NCBI RefSeq assembly: GCF_023898315.1
Contig: NC_064614.1
Coordinates: 68,150,501 to 68,214,500 of the forward strand
DNA length: 64,000 nt
Reading direction: 5' to 3'
Source of the DNA: Schistocerca nitens
Lineage: Eukaryota > Arthropoda > Insecta > Orthoptera > Acrididae
Shown: positions 45,160 through 54,392 of the stretch, piece by piece
Numbering within the stretch: the first letter of the stretch is position 1
How the letters are laid out: every line of letters starts with the position of its first letter
The notes under the pieces: generated by a model
Seen by the model: only the letters and a program-made list of their open reading frames with translations
What the model was told of the DNA's origin: nothing
The model's database searches: none
Translations under genes and position numbers: made by a program

Positions 45160-45355
45160 CCAGAATGAGATTTTCACTCTGCAACGGAGTGTGCGCTGAT
45201 ATGAAACTTCCTGGCAGATTGTGTGCCCGACCGAGACTCGAACGTTAGGACCTTTGCCTTTCACGGGCAAGAGCACTTGCCCGCGAAAGGCAAAGGTCCC
45301 GAGATCAAGTCTCGGTCGGGCACACAGTTTTAATTTGCCAGGAAGTTTCATAAGT
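45160..45355 (+). repeat. tRNA-like foldback repeat (near-perfect 145-bp palindrome)
   Basis: The left arm from 45203 ('gaaacttcctggcagatt', then 'gtgtgcccgaccgagact') is the reverse complement of the right arm ending 45349 ('agtctcggtcgggcacac', then 'ttgccaggaagtttc'). The inner arms 45248-45270 and 45277-45299 match almost perfectly around a 6-base loop. The arms contain tRNA-like text ('gactcgaac'). It is a foldback copy of a dispersed repeat. Confidence 0.85.
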
Positions 45356-46449
45356 AAGGAAGTCGGACAAAATCTGACCCAGTGGCATGGAGAAGAGAGA
45401 GATGTAATGTGGCTCTCGAGAACGCAGGTTGAAAATACGGAGCGCGTCAGTAGCGCCATAAATAAAACTATAGTCAGATTAAAATTACTCGACAGTTGAC
45501 GTGTGTCACCTGTCGCAACAGTGTTGCCACATCTGCTGCCGGCTGCCGTTCGGGTATAGGTAGCACACAGAACAGGGCGAGTCACTTCACGAATGCCGAT
45601 AATGTGCAACGCAGAGCAATGTCGGAGATAGCCGCCTCGAGGTATCCCAGAAATGTGTTTCTCTGTTGACAGCTGATTTTTAGGGACCAATGACTGAAAT
45701 ACGGAGGACAACGAGTATTGGTATTCAATTGAAACTTGTGTGCTGAGCTATCCACAACCTCGTGATGTGCAATGTACCCGAAAAAATGGCGCTCAACAAT
45801 ATGCCGCCGATCCAAACCCACATTGGCTTTGTTCATGGCGATTGAACCTAACCTCTACTAACAGAGAAAAAATACAAAGAAATTCAGTTTCAGTGCTAAA
45901 AGCAAATTGTAGTTTCTCGCTATCATTCCTCACGTGAATGTATCCTCAAACAGGCTACAAGTGCTGCCACGTTACTACTCAACTACAATATTATGGCACC
46001 ATAGCGTTTTCAGAAACTTTAAACAAACACAGATGTGTACAAGGAAAACGCATCAACCTGCCAATGCTGCCAGTTCAGTTGTACATAATCATCCCTGATT
46101 ACTCACTAATTCACAATAAATCAACGAAAGTACCAAGACTCCCGGGTGCAGTAATATTGTTTGTCGACTAGTACCGACCGAGGAGCAGTTCTCGTTGTTA
46201 CTTGGTTGAGATTTTAGGCGACATAGGCGACTCCAGACGAAAAAAGAAAAAAAACGTGTGACAGGAAGAAGAATATGTGCAAATAAAAAGTCGGTACAAT
46301 GGTGAAAATGATGTGGCAAAGAATTAGAAGTGAAAAGAGAACCTTAAAAAAATTAAATGAAAAAAGTAATATCAGACTCTTTTTATTAGAAATAGAAATA
46401 AAAAAATGACGTTCTACACGTCACGTTTATATTCTAAACCAGGCACACT
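45356..46449. other. Unassigned DNA
   Basis: No recognised coding or repeat signal. Confidence 0.4.
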
Positions 46450-47045
46450 CTCTCTCAGCGCCCTTCAGAGTCTATGTGCGCTGTACACCGCACATCCCTT
46501 AGTGCAACGGATCCAGAAAACCTTCATTTGCTCACTCTTCGTGGAGCCACTGTGAAGTTTATGTGGGTTCCATGCCATGTCGGTCTGCCAGGAAACGAGG
46601 CTGATGACGCAGCTGCCAGGGCTGCAGTCCTCGTACCTCAGCCCACTAGTTCCTATACTCCCTCCAATGGTCTCTGTGTTGCAGTCTGTCAGGAGATGGT
46701 GTCCCTTCGGCATCGCGTTTGGTATTCCCTTCATAGGACTAAGCTCAGGATTATTAAACCTCTCCCAGTGCACTGGACGACCTTCTCTCGGCGCTCCCGC
46801 CAATAGGAGGTCATTTTAACTAGGTAGCGTACTGCGTCATTTGATAAGAGGCGCTCCCCGACCACTTTGTACACATTGTGCACAAGTTTCAACTGTCCAC
46901 CACTTACTGACGGAATGTCCATTTTTTTTAAACGTTTACGATCCCGCTTGGGTTTGCCTTCTGAGTTATCGGCCGTTTTAGCGAATGACGCCTAGGCTAC
47001 CAACGACGTTTTACTTTTTATCTGTCGAAGCATTATGGTGAAGGC
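46450..47045 (+). pseudogene. LINE ORF2 C-terminal remnant: RNase H domain and terminal zinc motif
   Basis: One frame reads 'ATVKFMWVPCHVGLPGNEADDAAARAA', the end of the RNase H domain found in I/Jockey-group LINEs (W-P-x-H-x-G-x-x-GNE-x-AD). After frame breaks, further text reads 'LIRGAPRPLCTHCAQVST..HHLLTECPFF', a C..C..H..C motif typical of the ORF2 end. Other frames cover parts of the same region. It is non-functional and lies just upstream of a SINE insertion. Confidence 0.65.
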
Positions 47046-47061
47046 TAATTAATTTTTAGTT

Positions 47062-47260
47062 CAAATGGTTCAAATGGCTCTAAGCGCTGTGGGACTTAAC
47101 TTCTGACGTCATCAGTCTCCTACACTTAGAACTGCTTAAACCTAACTAACCTAAAGACGTCATACACATCCAAGCCCGAGGCAGGATTCGAACCTGCGAC
47201 CGTAGCAGCAGTGCGGTTCCGGACTGAAGCGCCTTGAACCGCTTGGCCACAACGACCGGC
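47062..47260 (-). mobile_element. tRNA-derived SINE, minus strand
   Basis: The plus strand reads 'caaatggttcaaatggctct' through 'gcaggattcgaacctgcgac' to 'cttggccacaacgaccggc', the reverse complement of the family at 5659. Imperfect flanking repeats 'aatttttagtt' (47051-47061) and 'aattttgttttagtt' (47261-47275) probably represent the target duplication. Confidence 0.87.
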
Positions 47261-47275
47261 AATTTTGTTTTAGTT

Positions 47276-47556
47276 ATGAACCTCCGTTTCTGTATGTCAT
47301 TAGTAGCCCGTTCTCCACTTCCTGATTTTACCTGTTTTCTCTTATGTCATTTGGGATTCACGTTTAGTCGTTTTTTAATTTCTCTCTGTTTTCGTGTTCG
47401 ATAGTTTTGACGTGGCCGCGTATGAGCCCAGTTGTTTTGCGCCCTAAAACAAAACAAAACACTGGCTTTACAGCTATATTTATAACTATGGTGCCCAATT
47501 GCGACGATGTATTGCAGACTTCAAAAAGTCAGCTACACGCAATGTCGTGTGAAGCT
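47276..47556. other. Unassigned DNA before the G2 element
   Basis: Short stretch with no recognised feature. It ends '...gtgaagct' at the G2 LTR. The matching target duplication would lie beyond the right edge. Confidence 0.4.
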
Positions 47557-48294
47557 TGAAAGGTGGCTACACTGAGCCACAGCGCCAGAGATCGCTAGAG
47601 AGCATTGTTCCGCCGCCTCCACTGGCAGTGATTATTGAGATGTCGTAGTGGGCAGTGCTTGTCGAGGACTCGTAGTAGTCAGTTCGTGTTGAGATGTGCT
47701 AGTAGGGAGTGCTTGCTGAGATGTGATACTGAAAAGTTCTTGTTGAGATGTGATAGTAGCGAGTCGGTGTGGAGAGATTGTAATGTCTAGAGTGCTTTTC
47801 ATCAATATAAATTAAGGTAACAAACTACTTTTCTTTTCTTTCTCATTATTTCAATGTCCAGAATAATGCGTCATTACAGGTTCAGTCAACAAAGCATCTG
47901 GCTTGTGTTCTTGTATTAGAGTGTAATTCTGGTTTTCTTTAGTAATTATGGTATTTCTATTTCCTTTAATTAATTCAGTATAAATGATATTTAAAATTTC
48001 TTGTGTTGTTGAAGAAGAACCGTGCCAGATGCGTACATTGAGTCATACTTCCACACAGAGAACAGTTATACTTGTGCTTTGGTTTCGTAGGTTTTATAGT
48101 TGCTGGGGACTTAATTAATTAATTGTGTTAATGAAAATTTCCATTTCATTCTTTGTTATTGTTCTATGCAGTCAGATAGCGTAATAATACTAGTCAGGGC
48201 CAACCGTTTACGAGACTTAGTAATCGGACAAACAGCTACTAAAACAAAAAATTTAAAAATTATTTTTATTCTATTTTAATTAAGCCCCCATGCA
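47557..48294 (+). repeat. 5' LTR of G2 (about 738 bp)
   Basis: It starts 'tgaaaggtggctacactgag', the same as 63789 onward, and is taken to end 'ccccatgca', just before the primer site. The left end is fixed by comparison with the 3' LTR. The right end is inferred from the TG..CA rule and the primer site. Confidence 0.85.
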
Positions 48295-48296
48295 CG

Positions 48297-48338
48297 TGGC
48301 GACCGCTGCTTCGGATCGTCCCTTGGAATCTTCTGATT
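48297..48338 (+). other. G2 leader with candidate primer-binding sites
   Basis: 'tggcgaccgctgcttcggat' begins two bases after the LTR and starts with TGG, the usual form of a tRNA primer site. Downstream, 'tggaatcttctgatt' (48324-48338) is identical to 23923-23937 in G1. Confidence 0.6.
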
Positions 48339-48615
48339 GTAAAAATAGTAGACAGTAGCATTGTTGTAGTAATTTGTAGTTTAGTAATTATAGTCTATTT
48401 TGCATGTGTAGATTTGGTAATTGTCATTCTTATAATGGTATTTTTTCTCTGAATTTGATTTGTTGTCTTGTATACGCGTTTGACGATTTAGTGCAATTAT
48501 TTCAATTGTTCGTTAATCGTGTTTGAAGGAAACATTTCGTGTAAATGGTATTGTTGGAGATAAAGTGTCATTGTGTGCAATTTTCATATAGTGACGAGTT
48601 TTGTATATTCTGTAA

Positions 48616-51018
48616 ATGATTACGCGATCAATGAAAAAGGCAAAAATGATGAATAGTGAGAATGACGAAATTGTTAACATGGCGAACTCGCCAACAGAGG
48701 AAAACAGTGTGATGAATAATGAAGTGGAAAACAATGTAATAAGTCGGGAAAATAGTCCGGAACCATTTCAAAATTATTCTCAATCAGAAAATTCACAGAA
48801 TACGAGATTAACGATAGAAGATTCTGAAATAGTATCGAACACAGATAGCTTTACAGCCATGCAGAAGGAAGTTAGTTTTGCGGGAAATGTTAGGGGCGAA
48901 AAGAATTTCGAACCGGCTATTATGGAGCAGTTGATGGGTGCAATATTAAATCTGGGATCACAAATGGGAACAATGGTAACACAGATGGGAACAATGGAAA
49001 CACGGTTAGACTCACGAATAGGAACAATGGAAACACGAATGGAAACTTTGGGATCTGAGTTAAAAAATGATATGGGAACAATGGAAACACAGTTTAGATC
49101 TGAATTAAAAACACAGATGGGGACAATGGAAACACGGTTAGGATCTGAATTAAAAACAGTGGCAACACGTTTAGAAACAGAGATGGAAACAATGGAAACA
49201 CGGTTAGACTCACGAATAGGGACATGTTTCAAAAATATGAAAGATGAGTTAAAGAAAGAAATCAGAGAAGAAGTACAACCGATTTTGAATTCTCACAATA
49301 ATAGATTAATTGCAGTAGAGATCAGACAAAGAGAACAAGATACAGAACAGGAAGAAAGAGATCTCGTGATAGTACAAAAATTTTCAGAGTTAAATTTACA
49401 ACGTGCACACGATAAGGAAGAAATATTTGAGAGAATCGAGGAATCCGTACCAAATGACAGAATAAATAACTTAACGCAACAGTGTGAACAGTTAACTACT
49501 AAATGTGACAATACTGAAACCCGAGTCGCGAAACTTACGGAAGACGTAAATAAACAGAAAGAGCAATTAGGTGACTTATCGGAGAGAGTTGAGGAGATTT
49601 CAGATAAATTGACAAGTCTTAGTTTAAATGGGGACAGAGAATCGGATGATACAGCTCCATTGCCATTTGCAGAAACCGAAGAGTACCAGAACATAAATAA
49701 ACATGTTGAAAATCAGGGAAAATTTAATGAACGCGTTAAAAGGGAAGTTGAGGCATTACGAATGCAAGTCAAACAAATTGAAGGCGAAATCGTAGGAAAA
49801 GACAGCAAAAGAAATTTAGAATCACAGATACCAGGGGGGTTTGAAGAAAGTAATTTGTTTCATTTACGGGATGCAACAAGAGAGCGTCAGACGCGCGAAT
49901 TTGACAATAATCAACATTGGGACTGGGACAGACGCGGTAGGTCTTTGTCGCCACGAGGCGAAAACTTTGACTATAAACACTTTTTGACTGTTCGGAAATT
50001 TAAGATCTTCCGCAATTCTAAGAATGACATACATCCATGTCCATGGTTAGATCAATTTATGTATGCACTCCCACCAAATTGGCCACTAAGTCACAAACTG
50101 GAATTTATGTGTGGATATTTAGAAAATGAACCGGCGACGCGGATGCGCGCACTCATTAGAGATTGTAATAATCTGAATGATTTTTATCATGCATTTCTAT
50201 CGGCATATTGGTCCGAAAACATACAAGACAGAGTCAAACATAGTCTGATTATGCAGCGTAATTTTAAACAGTCTGAGTTCCGCACGCCGGCAGAATACTT
50301 TGAAGACATGATTCGAAAGAATCAGTTCCTGTCCAACCCTTATAGCCCGACTGAATTAATTCGCATTTGTTTAACTAAGCTGCCACAATCCATAAGACTA
50401 ATTGCTTTAGCTGGAAGATGTAAAGACGACATTGAGACTTTTAAGACTTTGTTACAAGAACTTGAGTATGACAACGACGACGGGACTTCTTGTAACTTTT
50501 TCAGTAACAGTAATTACGATAGATTTTCAGAGAAAAGGGATAGTGATCGGAACGGGCGTTATATGGGTAATTTTGAGAATGACAGACGTAACAGACAGGA
50601 CAATAGATACCAGCCCTATGACAATAACAGACGTTCTAACAGAAATTACACAGACAATTATAATAACTGTAATTCGTACCGGAATGATCATTCATACGGA
50701 AACAGTAATCGGTATCATCAAGACAGAAATTATCCATACAGTAATAGAAATTCTTACTACAGAAATAACCAGGGTAGTAGGTCTAACACTAATTTCAGAA
50801 GTGACAGTCGAAATTATACAAGAAGTAGTTATGCAGACAGACAGGAAAACAGAAATTTTAATAACAGACACAACCAAGAATTTGCATCTAACAGACAGGA
50901 AGGACCTAATTGGCATCCTCCGCGTGACAGAAATTCAGAGAGACAAGTGGAAATAGTAGAAACTGATCCGCGAAATGTCGGGAATAATCCAAGACGTGAC
51001 GCAAACAATCGACAATGA
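48616..51018 (+). CDS. gag: G2 Gag polyprotein, intact (800 aa)
   Basis: Structural protein of the intracellular particle. ATG at 48616 opens MITRSMKKAKMMNSENDE; it is the first ATG of the long frame. Residues about 1-110 are acidic and Ser/Asn-rich. About 115-205 is a run of near-repeats around (M)GTMETRL(D/G)S, inside a predicted coiled coil that extends to about 390. About 451-620 is the capsid-like domain (FDYKHFLTVRKF..., WLDQFMYALPPNWPL, EFMCGYLENEPATRMRAL, AEYFEDMIRKNQFL). 620-800 is a basic Asn/Arg/Tyr-rich tail, probably RNA-binding, with no CCHC knuckle. It ends CAA-TGA-CTA with pol in the same frame. It is uninterrupted, unlike G1 gag. Similarity to G1 supports the call. Confidence 0.93.
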   Translation: MITRSMKKAKMMNSENDEIVNMANSPTEENSVMNNEVENNVISRENSPEPFQNYSQSENSQNTRLTIEDSEIVSNTDSFTAMQKEVSFAGNVRGEKNFEPAIMEQLMGAILNLGSQMGTMVTQMGTMETRLDSRIGTMETRMETLGSELKNDMGTMETQFRSELKTQMGTMETRLGSELKTVATRLETEMETMETRLDSRIGTCFKNMKDELKKEIREEVQPILNSHNNRLIAVEIRQREQDTEQEERDLVIVQKFSELNLQRAHDKEEIFERIEESVPNDRINNLTQQCEQLTTKCDNTETRVAKLTEDVNKQKEQLGDLSERVEEISDKLTSLSLNGDRESDDTAPLPFAETEEYQNINKHVENQGKFNERVKREVEALRMQVKQIEGEIVGKDSKRNLESQIPGGFEESNLFHLRDATRERQTREFDNNQHWDWDRRGRSLSPRGENFDYKHFLTVRKFKIFRNSKNDIHPCPWLDQFMYALPPNWPLSHKLEFMCGYLENEPATRMRALIRDCNNLNDFYHAFLSAYWSENIQDRVKHSLIMQRNFKQSEFRTPAEYFEDMIRKNQFLSNPYSPTELIRICLTKLPQSIRLIALAGRCKDDIETFKTLLQELEYDNDDGTSCNFFSNSNYDRFSEKRDSDRNGRYMGNFENDRRNRQDNRYQPYDNNRRSNRNYTDNYNNCNSYRNDHSYGNSNRYHQDRNYPYSNRNSYYRNNQGSRSNTNFRSDSRNYTRSSYADRQENRNFNNRHNQEFASNRQEGPNWHPPRDRNSERQVEIVETDPRNVGNNPRRDANNRQ

Positions 51019-51038
51019 CTAGCAGCTTCGGCTTCTGG
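51016..51038 (+). promoter_or_regulatory. Putative gag-pol readthrough signal: TGA-CTA and a UUCG-capped stem-loop
   Basis: The gag stop TGA (51016-51018) is followed by CTA, a context known to favour stop-codon readthrough in viral and cellular genes. The frame stays open for 28 codons to the first pol ATG at 51103, in the same frame. Bases 51019-51026 can pair with 51031-51038 (seven of eight pairs, one of them G-U) around a TTCG loop. The structure is inferred by eye. Confidence 0.5.
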
Positions 51039-54000
51039 CAGCAATATAGACGGTTCAGAAAGTAATGACACTACAGTTTTACACTACGTACGCCTGGAAG
51101 ACATGAGAAACATTTTGCTAGATGAAAAGGAAAATAATGTAGACGCATTTTTACATCCTGTTATTGAAGTATGTGTGGGTAAGAATAAGTTCACGGCAGT
51201 TTTAGATTCTGGGAGCCCATTGAACGTCATTAGTGAATCAGTTTTTCGTATATGTGAAAGAACTATTGCCTGTCCTGTGTTACCTATTTCTAAAACTACA
51301 ATTCGAGGAGCGATTTCTGGAAAAGGTGTGGAAGTTAAACAACAGACCAACCTAGATTTCATTTGTCAAGGATACGAATTGTCTGCTAATTTTATTATTG
51401 TTCCATTACTCAGTACACAGATTATATTAGGTATGGAGTTTCTTAACACACATAAGGCAATTTTGAACTTTAAAGAAGGAAGTGTGAATTTGACTGTTGC
51501 CGGAATGCCGAAATGTTTGAAATTTTTCGAGTGTTTAGCAAGATCTGAATCAGATACAAAATGTTTAAGGTTTCTTACTTCTGATGTTTTCGTTGAGCAT
51601 TATGACGACAGTGTGTTTATTCATGACAATGACAATAGATACAGGGACGCGATGGAGGATATAATTAATAGCGAAGAAGTAATTAATGAAAAGGTTAAAA
51701 AAGCTGAAGTGCCAGATGACGTTGCAAGAGAAGAGCTGCACCATATTTTGACTTCACATGCTACAGTGTTTAGTCATCACACAGGAACTATACAAGGCTT
51801 ACAACATTTATTAAAAGTAAAAGAACACACACCATTTCGCGGGAAAACGTACGCTATTCCTTTGGCTTACAGAGACAAGGTTAAGAATGAACTTCAATAC
51901 ATGTTAGATCAGGGCATTATTGAGCCAGCAGTCAGCCCTTATACCAGCCCATTACACGTTGTTCTTAAAAAGGATGGGTCAATTCGTTTGGTTCTGGATT
52001 CCAGACAGATAAATAATATTATTATTCCTGAAACTGACCGTCCACAAAATTTAGATGAACTTCTTCAACATTTCCATGGAATTAAAGTTTTATCCACGAT
52101 TGATATGCGCGCAAGTTTTTGGCAAATAGAACTCCACCCTGATTGTAGAAAATATACTGCCTTTTTAGCATTTGGTAACTGTTACCAGTTTCGGAAATTA
52201 CCGTTTGGACTTACTGTATCTTCTGCAGCATTTATTCGCAGTTTAAATGAAATTTTACCTGTTTATCTTCGTGACAATATTACTTCATATGTTGACGATA
52301 TTCTTATTGCTAAACGTTCTTGGAGTTAGCATAACAAAATTTTGGATTCATTATTACGTATTTTTGCAAGAGCTGGCATTACAGTGAACTTAAAAAAATC
52401 TGAATTTGGTCGTTCTCAGGTGAAATTTCTCCGTCACATTATTTCTACATACGGTATTCTTCCTGATCCAGAGAAACTAGACGCTATTCGTAATTATGCT
52501 GTTCCTACCACAAAACGTGATGTTCGTAGTTTCCTTGGTGTCTGTAATTTTCTTAGACGCTTTGTTAGATTGGACAATTTGGCCACACCTCGTTTATGTG
52601 AACTATCTGGAAAGAAATCTAATTGGTGTTGGGATGAGGAAGCTCAATCAGAATTTGAACAACTTCGTGACGCTTTAGTTGCTGCTCCACTTCCTTCACA
52701 TCCGGATTTATCTAAAGATTTTTGTTTGGCGACGAACTCATCATACAAAGGCCTAGGTGCACATTTATTTCAAGAGATAGAAGAAAACGGCGTTGTAGTA
52801 CAGAAGACTATTGCATTTGGAAGTCGTGTTCTCTCTAAATCCGAAAAGAATTATTCGATTACGGAACTTGAAGCTTTGGCTGTTGTTTGGGCTTTCACAA
52901 AATTTCGCACATTTTTGTTTGGTAGACATACTAAGGTTTACACTGATCATCGAGCTCTGGAATTTCTTATGTCAACAAAATTAACTCATGGCAGATTGTC
53001 ACGATGGGCGCTGTACCTACAGGAATTTGATTTTAGTATTGTTTACATACAGGGATCTTCAAATATTGTTGCTGATGCTTTATCACGTGCACCTATGCGT
53101 TTGAAACAAAGTGCTGAAGAGGACTGCAAGGGAAACAATTATTGTCTGATGTACATTCAAGGTGTTGCGTTTGAGAACTTTATTTCGTCTTAGCTCCAGG
53201 ACATCGCTAAGGAGCAAAATAAGGATCCAATCTGGAAGGACATTAAGGACAAGTGGAGGAGAAAGGAAAGCGTAGCGATTAGACAGCATTATTTAGTTCG
53301 CAATGACATTCTTTTTAAACGGAAATCGGTCGACAACTCTGTTTGGTTAGTTTGTATTCCTGATGAGTGGGTCAATAAATTGATTTGGTACACACATTTC
53401 AGTTATGCGCACTTTGGTCCCAGAAAATGCTTTCATAAATTACGAGAAAATTGTTACTTCAGTAGTATGTAAAAACGTATTCGATCTGTTCTTGCCAAAT
53501 GCAAATTATGTCAACAGGCTAAGCCGCCAACTGTTTCTCACAGAGCACCGTTGTTTCCTATCATTCCAGCGAAATTAAAGGACATGGCTGCAGTAGATTT
53601 GTTCGGTCCAGTGGTTCGTTCTACTAATGGTTTTGCGTACATTTTGGTAGCAGTGGAATTGACATCAAAATATGTGTGTTTTACACCTTTACGCAAAGCA
53701 ACAGCTCGTTCAGTATCTAACGCTTTCATCAAACATTTTCTTAAAGAAATGGGTCATGTTGATAAGGTTATATCAGATAATGGATCACAGTTTCGCTCTA
53801 AAGTTTGGCTTCGTACTCTACGGCGTCGTAAGATTAAACCAATTTTTATTTCACTTTTTCACCCTCAATCTAATGCTTCAGAGAGATGGATGAAGGAAAT
53901 CAATAAATTGTGCCGTCCTTATTGTCATCAGAATCACAGAACTTGGGATCAGTATCTTCATATTTTTCAAAACATTCTGAATGAACTTCCTAATGATTCA

Positions 54001-54392
54001 ACTTCTTTACCGCCTCTATTGATATTAAAAAATAAAGTACCAACAAATCGCATTTCTGAAATCGTTCCTTTTCCGCCTTCACGGAAACTGCGGCATTCTG
54101 AAGTTGTCAACCTGGCTCTACGAAATATTGCATCTGCGGCTGCTAGAAGAGAAAAATCAGCGAAGCGTCCTGGTCGTTTAAAAACTTTGTCAGTTGGTCA
54201 GAAGGTATTAATTAAGTCCCACCGTTTGCCTCACAAAGGAAAAGGCTTGTGTCGCAAATTTTTTCTGCTTTATAACGGTCCATATAGATTCGCAAAATTA
54301 TTCATGATAACACTATTGAAGTAGAAACTCTTAAATCTCGACGCTCTAAGGGAATACATCATATATCGAACGTAAAAATTTTTGTGGAATGA
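51019..54392 (+). pseudogene. pol: G2 Pol, copy 1: protease, reverse transcriptase, RNase H, integrase (three nonsense codons, one frameshift)
   Basis: Same frame as gag. Protease LDSGSPLNVIS (DSG near 51204). Reverse transcriptase with LVLDSRQINNIIIP, 'STIDMRASFWQIEL' and SYVDDILIA (YVDD 52288-52299). RNase H: the first catalytic Asp is replaced (ATNSSYKGLGAHLF, Asn at 52735-52737, where G1 has TDSS), while TELEALAVVW and TDHRAL remain. Integrase: HHCC site (HFSYAHFG, CKLC), DDE core (AAVDLFGP, ISDNGSQ, SERWMKE). TAG at 52327 follows YVDD, TAG at 53191 lies in the RNase H-integrase linker and TAA at 53470 lies in the zinc site. A one-base shift near 54290-54305 separates the C-terminus, whose old frame ends at 54392. 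It cannot give a full Pol. Confidence 0.92.

Noticed and set aside
50432-50956. 174-codon ORF overlapping the G2 gag end
   Set aside because: It is a shifted reading of the repetitive Asn/Arg/Tyr-coding DNA of gag. A matching Thr/Ile-rich shadow occurs in G1 at 26036-26506, so composition explains it.
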